Assembly (NCBI RefSeq): GCF_012927745.1
Contig: NZ_JABBKX010000001.1
Coordinates: 434,001-498,000, forward strand
Direction of reading: 5' to 3'
Length of the DNA: 64,000 bases
From: Neoroseomonas marina
GTDB taxonomy: Bacteria; Pseudomonadota; Alphaproteobacteria; Acetobacterales; Acetobacteraceae
Shown: positions 58,111 to 64,000 of the stretch, in pieces
How positions within the stretch are numbered: position 1 is the first letter of the stretch
Layout of the letters: each line of letters starts with the position of its first letter
Program-made: the position numbers and the translations under genes
The notes under the pieces: model-generated
What the model saw: only the letters and a program-made list of their open reading frames with translations
The model's database searches: none
Told to the model about the DNA's origin: nothing

Positions 58111-58841
58111 AGCCGCATCTCGATTTCTCGGTGAACGTCGACCACGTCGCCACGCTGCGCAACGCGCGCGGCGGCACCTTTCCCTGCCCGGTCGAGGCCG
58201 CGCGCATCGTCGTCGCGGCGGGGGCCGACGGCGTAACGATGCATCTGCGCGAGGACCGCCGCCACATCCGCGACCGCGACGTCGAGCGCGTGCGCGCCGA
58301 GATCGACGCGCCGCTGAACTTCGAGATGGCCGCGACCGAGGAAATGGTCGCCTTCGCCGAGCGCATCCGCCCGCCCTATTGCTGCCTGGTGCCGGAGAAG
58401 CGGCAGGAGCTGACGACCGAAGGCGGCCTCGACGTGCTGCGCGCTGCGCCGTTCCTGACGGAGGCCATCGACCGCCTGAAGACCGCGGGCGTGCGTGTGT
58501 CCATCTTCATCGAGGCCGACCCGGCGCAGATCGAGGGCGCCGCCCGCCTCGGCGCCCAGGCGATCGAGTTGCACACCGGCACCTATGCCGAAGGGCCGAT
58601 CGAGAACCGAGCGGCACAACTCGCGCGCCTGAAGCGCGGCGCGGAGGTCGCCAAGGCCGCCGGCCTGCTCTGCCACGCCGGCCACGGGCTTTCCTACGAC
58701 ACGGTCGGGCCGATCGCCGCCTGGCCGGAGGTCACCGAGGTCTCCATCGGCCACTTCCTGATCTCGCAGAGCGTCTTCGAGGGGCTGGAGGCGACGGTGA
58801 AGCGCTTCCGGTCCATCATGGACGCCGCGCGCAACGCCTGA
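58107..58841 (+). CDS. pdxJ: Pyridoxine 5'-phosphate synthase PdxJ
   Basis: A 244-aa TIM-barrel enzyme condensing the PdxA product with 1-deoxyxylulose 5-phosphate. Signatures are [59 protein letters not shown] and [10 protein letters not shown]. It is coupled to pdxA by a 4-bp overlap. Confidence 0.95.
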   Translation: MKPHLDFSVNVDHVATLRNARGGTFPCPVEAARIVVAAGADGVTMHLREDRRHIRDRDVERVRAEIDAPLNFEMAATEEMVAFAERIRPPYCCLVPEKRQELTTEGGLDVLRAAPFLTEAIDRLKTAGVRVSIFIEADPAQIEGAARLGAQAIELHTGTYAEGPIENRAAQLARLKRGAEVAKAAGLLCHAGHGLSYDTVGPIAAWPEVTEVSIGHFLISQSVFEGLEATVKRFRSIMDAARNA

Positions 58842-58850
58842 GGAACCGCC

Positions 58851-59654
58851 ATGCCCACGCTGACCGTCGACGGCTATCCCATTGCCTATGCCGAGGCCGG
58901 GTCCGGCAAGCCCGTGGTGATGATCCATGGCACGCTGGGAGACCAGCGGTCCTGGACCGCGCAGATGGCGCCTTTCGGCGAGCGGTTCCACGCCATGGCC
59001 GTCAGCCTGCGCCATTGCTGGCCCGGCCAGTGGGAAGACGGCGGCGACTTCACCATTGCGCGCCACACCGCGGACATCGCGGGCTTCATCAAGGGGCTCG
59101 GCGCGGGGAAGGTGCGCCTGGTCGGCCATTCCCGCGGCGGGCACATCGCCTTCCGCGTCGCGCAGCATCATCCGGAACTTCTGTCGGCCCTCGTGCTCGT
59201 CGAACCGGGCGGGGAACTGGACGAGAGCCTCGGCGGCGCGCCGCCGGCGGGCAAGCAGGGCGCGGCCTTCGCCAAGGCCGCCGCGCTGATCGGCGAGGGC
59301 AAGATCGAGGAAGGCCTGACCGTCGTCGCCGAGCACACCGGCGGCCCCGGCGCCTGGGAGAAGCGGTCGGAGGCGCGCAAGGCGGTCAACCGCGCCAATG
59401 CGCGCACGCTGCTCGGCCAGATCAACGAGCAGCGCAAGCCCTACGCCCGCGCCGAGGCGCAGGGGATCGCGACACCGACGCTGCTGATCGGCGGCGCGCA
59501 GTCCCAGCCGCAATTCGGGCGTATCCTCGATGCGCTGGAACCGGTGATGCCGAATGCGACGCGCGTGACAATCGCCCGTGCGGCACACAGCGTGCAGGCG
59601 GACAACCCGGCGGATTTCAACGCCGCGGTGCTCGCCTTCCTCGAAAAGCATTGA
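58851..59654 (+). CDS. Alpha/beta hydrolase
   Basis: A 267-aa hydrolase with oxyanion segment MIHGTLGDQRSW, nucleophile Ser in VGHSRGGHIAF and a C-terminal His in ARAAHSVQADNPADFN. It has a typical lid region at 120-190. The substrate is not evident. It begins 9 bp after pdxJ and is probably cotranscribed, though no link to vitamin B6 is known. Confidence 0.88.
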   Translation: MPTLTVDGYPIAYAEAGSGKPVVMIHGTLGDQRSWTAQMAPFGERFHAMAVSLRHCWPGQWEDGGDFTIARHTADIAGFIKGLGAGKVRLVGHSRGGHIAFRVAQHHPELLSALVLVEPGGELDESLGGAPPAGKQGAAFAKAAALIGEGKIEEGLTVVAEHTGGPGAWEKRSEARKAVNRANARTLLGQINEQRKPYARAEAQGIATPTLLIGGAQSQPQFGRILDALEPVMPNATRVTIARAAHSVQADNPADFNAAVLAFLEKH

Positions 59655-59686
59655 CGGGCGGGGGCCTCCCCGGGAAGCATCCGGCC

Positions 59687-59788
59687 ATGTCCGCGCGCCC
59701 GACGATCCTGACGCTGCGACGCCGTCGTCCGACGGTGCTGCGGGGGCGTGCGCCCGGACCGACACCGCGAGGCCGACGCGGAGCCTAG
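59687..59788 (+). CDS. 33-aa Arg-rich mini-ORF, possible leader peptide
   Basis: The ORF encodes MSARPTILTLRRRRPTVL followed by an Arg/Pro/Gly tail; ten or more residues are Arg, with four in a row. It ends 29 bp before a strong terminator that itself lies just ahead of the GNAT gene, a leader-peptide layout. The ribosome site is weak. It may instead be chance coding in the hydrolase 3' spacer. Confidence 0.35.
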   Translation: MSARPTILTLRRRRPTVLRGRAPGPTPRGRRGA

Positions 59789-59817
59789 GCTCCCGCCCGC
59801 CCTCCCGGTTCCCGGCA

Positions 59818-59848
59818 CCCCGCCCACCTCACGGTCGGCGGGGTTTTT
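59818..59848 (+). terminator. Rho-independent terminator/attenuator
   Basis: A stem CCCCGCC/GGCGGGG with an internal loop region is followed directly by five T. It lies 24 bp before the GNAT start, so it either ends the pdxAJ-hydrolase transcript or attenuates the GNAT gene. Confidence 0.75.
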
Positions 59849-59872
59849 CATGTCCAGCAGCAGGAATGCCCC

Positions 59873-60334
59873 ATGGCCCCCGTCACGCCCACGGCCCTTC
59901 GCCTCGCCACCCCGGCCGATGCCGGGGAGATCCGTGAGATCGTGCGCGCGGCCTATGGGCGATGGGTGCCGCTGATCGGCCGCGAGCCGATGCCGATGCG
60001 CGTCGACTACGACCAGGCGCTGCGCGAGCACCGCTTCGACCTGCTGCAGCGGGGTCCGCGCATCCTCGCGCTGATCGAGACGATGCTCGAGCCCGATCAT
60101 CTCTGGATCGAGAACGTCGCGGTGCGGCCGGAACTGCAGGGCCAGGGGCTGGGGCGGCGGCTGCTCGCCCATGCCGAGGAGCTCGCGCGCGCCGCGCGGC
60201 GGCCTGAGTTGCGGCTGCTGACCAATGGCGACTTCGGCTCGAACATCGCGCTGTATGAACGCAGCGGCTACGCAGTGACCGCACGCGAACCCTTCATGGG
60301 CGGCACGACGGTCTACATGCGCAAGGTGCTGTAG
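59873..60334 (+). CDS. GNAT-family N-acetyltransferase
   Basis: A 153-aa acetyl-CoA-dependent transferase. Motif A is VRPELQGQGLGRRLLAHAEELA and motif B is NIALYERSGYAVTAREPFMG; the N-terminus TPTALRLATPADAGEIREIVRAAYGRW is typical. The acceptor substrate is unknown. It converges on the ABC exporter with a 3-bp gap. Confidence 0.88.
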   Translation: MAPVTPTALRLATPADAGEIREIVRAAYGRWVPLIGREPMPMRVDYDQALREHRFDLLQRGPRILALIETMLEPDHLWIENVAVRPELQGQGLGRRLLAHAEELARAARRPELRLLTNGDFGSNIALYERSGYAVTAREPFMGGTTVYMRKVL

Positions 60335-60337
60335 CGG

Positions 60338-62101
60338 TCAGGCGTCGGTGAACTGCAGGGCCGCGAGGCGGGCGTAGAGCCCGCCTTCGGCCAGCAGCGC
60401 CTCATGCGTGCCGGTCGCGACGATGCGCCCGGCTTCCATGACGACGATGCGGTCGGCGCTGCGTACGGTCGCCAGGCGATGCGCGACGACCAGCGTCGTC
60501 CGCCCGCGCGAGGCATGCGCGAGCGCCTGCTGCACGGCGTGCTCGCTTTCGGCGTCGAGGGCGCTCGTCGCCTCGTCCAGCAGCAGCACGGGCGCGTCGC
60601 GCAGGATGGCGCGGGCGATGGCGACGCGCTGGCGCTGCCCACCCGAGAGCGTCACGCCGCGGGCGCCGAGATGGGTCGCGAAGCCTTCCGGCAATGCCTC
60701 GATGAAGTCGAGGGCGGAGGCGGCCTCGGCGGCGGCGCGGACCTCGGCGTCGGTCGCCTCGGGGCGGCCGTAGCGGATGTTCTCGGCGACGGTGGCGCCG
60801 AAGATCACGGGGTCCTGCGGCACCAGGCCGATGCGGCGGCGGAGGTCCTCGGGCGCGGCGCGGGCGATCTCGACGCCGTCGATCAGGATCGCGCCCTCGG
60901 TCGGGTCGTAGAAGCGCAGGAGCAGCGCCAGCACCGTGGTCTTGCCAGCACCGGACGGGCCGACCAGCGCGACGGTCTCGCCCGGCGCGACGTCGAGGCT
61001 GAAGCGGTCGAGCGCCCTGGCCTCCGGGCGCGAGGGATAGCGGAAGGTGACCTCGCGGAAGGTGACGCGGCCCTGTGGCGCGGGCAGCGGCACGGGGTTC
61101 GCGGGCGCGGCGATGCCGGGCTGCACGGCGAGGATCTCGGCCAGCCGGTCGGCGGCGGCGGCGGCGCGCTGGATCTCGCCCCAGAGCTCGGAGACCGTCG
61201 CGCCGGCGCTGGCCAGCAGCACGGCGTAGAAGACGAAGGCGGTGAGGTCGCCGCCGCTCATCCGCCCCGCGATTACGTCCTGCCCACCCACCCACAGCGC
61301 GAAGGTGATGGCGCCGAAGCCGAGCAGGATGACCGAGAGGATCAGCGCCGAGCGTGTCAGCACGCGACGCAGCGCGGCCTGCACCGAGCGTTCGGATTCC
61401 GCGCCGTAGCGGGCGCGTTCCGCATCCTCATGCGTGAAGGCCTGGACGACGCGCATGGCGTTGATCGCTTCCTCGGCCGTGGCGGCGAGGTCGGCGACAC
61501 GTTCCTGCGCCGCGCGCGACAGGCGTCGTTCACGGCGACCGAAGGCGACCATGGGCAGCAGCACCAGCGGCACCACGACCGCCATCAGCCCCGCGAGCTT
61601 CGCGCTGGTCAGCACCAGCATGGCGAAGGCGCCGATGCCGGTCAGCGCGTTGCGCAGCCCCATCGAGATCGCCGATCCGATCAGCGATTGCAGCAGCGCG
61701 ACGTCGGCGGTCAGGCGCGACATCAGGTCGCCGGTGCGCGCGACCTCGAAGAAGCGGGCATCGAGGCGGGTGAGGTGGTCGAAGACGGCGCGCCGCAGAT
61801 CGGCCGCGACGCGTTCCCCAAGCCAGGTGACCAGGTAGTAGCGGCAGGCCGTCGCGACGCCGAGCGCGGCGACGATGCTGCCCATCACCACGGCGGCGCG
61901 GTTGAGCGCACCGGCGCCGCCACTGAAGCCATCGTCGATGATGTGCCGCAGCCCCTGCCCCACCGCGAGGGTCAGCCCCGCGGCCAGCAGCAGGGCCGCC
62001 GCGGCGCCAAGCACGCGGCCGAGATAGGGCCGGAGGAACGGCAACAGCAGCCCGAGCGCCGGCACGCCGCTGCGGCGCACGCCACCCGAGACGTCAGACA
62101 T
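60338..62101 (-). CDS. ABC exporter, fused membrane-ATPase half-transporter (MsbA-like)
   Basis: A 587-aa half-transporter acting as a dimer. Six helices (about 20-310) are followed by an ATPase with Walker A GPSGAGKTTVL, Q-loop LVPQDPVIF, signature LSGGQRQRVAIARA, Walker B VLLLDEATSALD and H-loop VVAHRLATV. It resembles lipid or drug exporters of the MsbA/LmrA kind. The substrate is not deducible. Confidence 0.9.
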   Translation of the reverse strand: MSDVSGGVRRSGVPALGLLLPFLRPYLGRVLGAAAALLLAAGLTLAVGQGLRHIIDDGFSGGAGALNRAAVVMGSIVAALGVATACRYYLVTWLGERVAADLRRAVFDHLTRLDARFFEVARTGDLMSRLTADVALLQSLIGSAISMGLRNALTGIGAFAMLVLTSAKLAGLMAVVVPLVLLPMVAFGRRERRLSRAAQERVADLAATAEEAINAMRVVQAFTHEDAERARYGAESERSVQAALRRVLTRSALILSVILLGFGAITFALWVGGQDVIAGRMSGGDLTAFVFYAVLLASAGATVSELWGEIQRAAAAADRLAEILAVQPGIAAPANPVPLPAPQGRVTFREVTFRYPSRPEARALDRFSLDVAPGETVALVGPSGAGKTTVLALLLRFYDPTEGAILIDGVEIARAAPEDLRRRIGLVPQDPVIFGATVAENIRYGRPEATDAEVRAAAEAASALDFIEALPEGFATHLGARGVTLSGGQRQRVAIARAILRDAPVLLLDEATSALDAESEHAVQQALAHASRGRTTLVVAHRLATVRSADRIVVMEAGRIVATGTHEALLAEGGLYARLAALQFTDA

Positions 62102-62138
62102 CAGGTAGGCCCTCGCGAGGCGTCACGGCCGCCACCTG

Positions 62139-62408
62139 CGGATCGAGGCGCTGCGTCGATCCGGGAGCGCGAAGCGCGACCGCGCCCGGACCAACGGCAG
62201 CCGCCTACGCGAAAGTCCAGGGCGCGCAAGCCAAGCGCGCGGATGCACGCGCCGGCGCCTGAGGCCCGACAAACACTTCGGATCGAGGCACGGCCTCGAT
62301 CCGGGAGCGCACAGCGCGACCGCGCCCAGACCAACCTCAGCCGCCTAAGCGACAGTCCACGGCGCGCAAGCCAAGCGCGCGGATGCGCGCGCCGGCGCCT
62401 GAGGCCAA
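62139..62408. repeat. Two tandem 140-bp copies of a dispersed repeat (copies B1, B2)
   Basis: The 307-bp gap between the exporter and the SDR gene holds no ORF and consists almost wholly of two direct repeats starting at 62139 and 62279 (period 140 bp). Both contain GGCGCGCAAGCCAAGC (62221, 62361) and the AGCGCGACCGCGCCC block shared with 31951-32083. The second copy ends at the SDR stop codon. Each begins with a hairpin such as GATCGAGGC...GCCTCGATC. Confidence 0.85.
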
Positions 62409-63188
62409 CTAAACATGCTGCCCGCCGTTGATGTGGAGCTCGGCGCCGTTCACGTAGGAGGAGGCCTCGGTGCAGAGGAAGTAGATCGCCTGCGCGACCT
62501 CCTCCGGCCGGCCGAGGCGGCGCATCGGGATCTGTTCCCGCACGATCTTCTCGGTGCCGGGGGACAGGATCGAGGTGTCGATCTCGCCGGGGGAGATCGC
62601 GTTCACGCGGATGCCGAGCGGGGCGAAGTCGGAGGCCATCTCGCGCGTCAGCCCGGCCAGCGCAGACTTGGAGGTGGAATAGGCCACGCCCGCGAAGGGA
62701 TGCACCCGGCTGCCGGCGATCGAGGTGACGTTCACCACCGAGCCCTTGGCCTTCTGCAGCGGCCCGACCAGGCCGCGCGCGAGCAGCACGGGGGCGAAGA
62801 AGTTGACGCGGAAGACCTTGAGCCAGCCTTCGAGATCCATCTCGAGCGAGCCGAGGCGCGCCCCACCCGGCCCCTTCGGCGAGATGGCGGCGTTGTTCAC
62901 GAGGGCATCGAGGCGGCCGTCGTCGGGCTCGAGCCGCTTGGTGATCTCGGCCACGGCCTCCTCGGTCGCGGCGGGATCCGTCAGATCGAGCTGGATATGG
63001 TCCTCGGGGCCCATCTCCCAGGGGCATTGCTCCGGGAAGGGCTGGCGGGAGACGGTGATGACCCGCCATCCCGCGGCCGAGAAGCGCTTGACCGTCGCAT
63101 GGCCGATGCCGCGCGAAGCGCCGGTCAGCAGAAGGACGCGGCGTGGCCCGTTGCTCGTCCTGCTGCGCGTTGCCGTGCTGCCCGCCAT
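62409..63188 (-). CDS. Short-chain dehydrogenase/reductase
   Basis: A 259-aa NAD(P)-dependent oxidoreductase of the classical SDR type. It has the cofactor site LTGASRGIGHAT, NNAAIS, the catalytic Ser in VNVTSIAGS, and YxxxK as YSTSKSALAG, then the SPGEIDTSI loop. The C-terminus ELHINGGQHV is typical. The substrate is unknown. The 16-residue basic N-terminus before PRRVLLLTGA could be an over-long start. Confidence 0.9.
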   Translation of the reverse strand: MAGSTATRSRTSNGPRRVLLLTGASRGIGHATVKRFSAAGWRVITVSRQPFPEQCPWEMGPEDHIQLDLTDPAATEEAVAEITKRLEPDDGRLDALVNNAAISPKGPGGARLGSLEMDLEGWLKVFRVNFFAPVLLARGLVGPLQKAKGSVVNVTSIAGSRVHPFAGVAYSTSKSALAGLTREMASDFAPLGIRVNAISPGEIDTSILSPGTEKIVREQIPMRRLGRPEEVAQAIYFLCTEASSYVNGAELHINGGQHV

Positions 63189-63261
63189 GTCACTCGCCTC
63201 GTTCGAACCGAGTGGCGGGTATAGCCCGGAAGCGCCGGGTGGACACCCGGCGCCCTTGCCG

Positions 63262-63606
63262 TCAGGCCGCGAGACGCCGCGGCGCGGCCACGAAGGCCGC
63301 CGCCCAGGCCGGCGCGGATCGCAGCAGCCGCTCGAGCGCGGCGACGGGCAGGGTCTCGGCGTACTCGACCGCAGTCACGGCGGTCTCGTCCCAGTGCCGG
63401 GCAATCTCGGTCACGGCCTGCACAGCCGGGTTCGCCACGGACGGCAGCGTGATCGCGCCGCCGGCGGCCAGGGCCGCGGCGCGGCGCGCGGCCACGATGA
63501 TCCGGGCCGCCTCCTCGAGCCGGAGGCGGTCGTTCAGGGAACCGTCCGCGAGCGCGGACAGGGTCCGGTTCAGGGCGGCGGTCTGGGTGCGGCTGGCGTC
63601 GGTCAT
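63262..63606 (-). CDS. Hypothetical helical protein
   Basis: A 114-aa Ala-rich, probably all-helical cytoplasmic protein (EEAARIIVAARRAAALAAGG, RHWDETAVTAVEYAETLPVAALERLL). I recognise no family. It is supported by an AAGGGGA site ahead of the chosen ATG; the frame extends 36 codons further upstream without support. Confidence 0.55.
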   Translation of the reverse strand: MTDASRTQTAALNRTLSALADGSLNDRLRLEEAARIIVAARRAAALAAGGAITLPSVANPAVQAVTEIARHWDETAVTAVEYAETLPVAALERLLRSAPAWAAAFVAAPRRLAA

Positions 63607-63744
63607 CGGGGTCCCCTTTGTGGGCGTTGCGCGCGGCCTCCCCCGCAGCGCGCGTCGGATGCACTTGGGGGCGTTTGCTGCAATGCACAAGCGGCAGGTC
63701 GCGATGTTGGACATGTGGCCGGCGCATGTGGCCGCAAGGGGGCA

Positions 63745-64000
63745 TTATTCCGGCTCGATTCCGGCAGCGCGGGCCTGTTCGCCCCAGAAGGCGATCTGCT
63801 GGCGGATGAAGGCGCCGAACTCGGCCGCGGTGGAGGTGACCTTCTCGATGCCCACATCGCCAAGCCGGCGGACGGTTTCCGGCCGGTCCCAGACCTTGCG
63901 GATGGCCGCGTTCCAGGCGCCGACGACCTCCTCGGGCATGCGCGCCGGGCCGACCGCCCCCATCCAGGACAACATCTCGAACCCCGGTAGCCCGACCTCG
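63745..64000 (-). CDS. TctC/Bug-type tripartite tricarboxylate transporter binding protein, C-terminal fragment
   Basis: The frame is open to the right edge, so only the last 85 or so residues are seen. GLPGFEMLSWMGAVGPARMPEEVVGAWN, followed by KVWDRPETVRRLGDVGIEKV and the tail FGAFIRQQIAFWGEQARAAGIEPE, match the C-terminal lobe of the Bug family of periplasmic solute-binding proteins. These bind carboxylates for TctAB-type transporters or act as orphan receptors. Confidence 0.85.
   Translation of the reverse strand, partial: EVGLPGFEMLSWMGAVGPARMPEEVVGAWNAAIRKVWDRPETVRRLGDVGIEKVTSTAAEFGAFIRQQIAFWGEQARAAGIEPE

Noticed and set aside
1..64000. tRNA, rRNA, insertion sequence or prophage features
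   Set aside because: I found no cloverleaf, ribosomal RNA stretch, transposase or integrase-like protein in any frame read.

Overview
The window is GC-rich, tightly packed bacterial chromosome from an alphaproteobacterium. It is most likely a member of the Acetobacterales, resembling Roseomonas. That placement is an inference from gene content, from a GAAC-N7-GAAC SOS box, from a FixK-type box in front of ccoN and from the base composition. I see no tRNA, rRNA, CRISPR array, insertion sequence or prophage. About 66 genes are supported, and many adjacent ones overlap as ATGA, GTGA or TGATG, so most sit in translationally coupled operons.

Layout. 1-2 kb: end of a PcaB-like lyase and a lytic transglycosylase lipoprotein. 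2.2-9.6 kb: a TPP-dependent decarboxylase-like gene divergent from an unusual operon that interleaves a second succinate dehydrogenase/fumarate reductase (iron-sulfur subunit, two membrane anchors, flavoprotein) with a TauE/SafE permease, the two halves of a class I fumarase/tartrate dehydratase and a 69-aa coupled small protein. 9.7-11.8 kb: chromate resistance (rhodanese-ChrB, ChrA). 12-17 kb: membrane-bound ferritin MbfA, an OmpR-type two-component pair and a Do-family protease; the same TGAC-N6-GTCA palindrome lies upstream of mbfA and of the protease. 17-20 kb: sterol desaturase, polysaccharide deacetylase and a beta-propeller protein. 19.7-25 kb: MsrB, MsrA and a 1447-aa RTX protein. 25-30 kb: metallo-hydrolase, beta-lactamase-fold hydrolase, a DNA-repair pair (alkyltransferase plus 2OG oxygenase), YdhR-like protein, gluconokinase and 6-phosphogluconate dehydrogenase.

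30-34.5 kb: a polyamine-type ABC transporter. 34.6-42 kb: a beta-lactamase-fold hydrolase, a FrnE-like oxidoreductase, a patatin, a 58-aa membrane protein directly behind an SOS box, a secreted tandem-repeat protein and a 936-aa repeat protein with a period of about 46 residues. 42-47 kb: acyl-CoA dehydrogenase, indolepyruvate ferredoxin oxidoreductase and an Lrp regulator (branched-chain or aromatic amino-acid breakdown). 47.3-57 kb: the complete cbb3 oxidase locus ccoNOQPGHIS plus a coupled 61-aa membrane protein, with a perfect FixK/FNR box shared with a divergent DUF2189 gene, and a SafE/DsbD_2-like protein. 57-60 kb: pdxA-pdxJ, an alpha/beta hydrolase, an Arg-rich mini-ORF followed by a terminator, and a GNAT gene. 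60-64 kb: MsbA-like ABC exporter, tandem 140-bp repeats, an SDR, a small hypothetical and the end of a TctC-type binding protein.

Several families of intergenic hairpin or repeat elements recur, usually touching the 3' end of a minus-strand gene. The strongest leads are the SOS-boxed small membrane protein, the hybrid succinate/fumarate operon whose flavoprotein lacks the FAD-linking histidine, the two repeat-built secreted proteins and the dispersed repeats.
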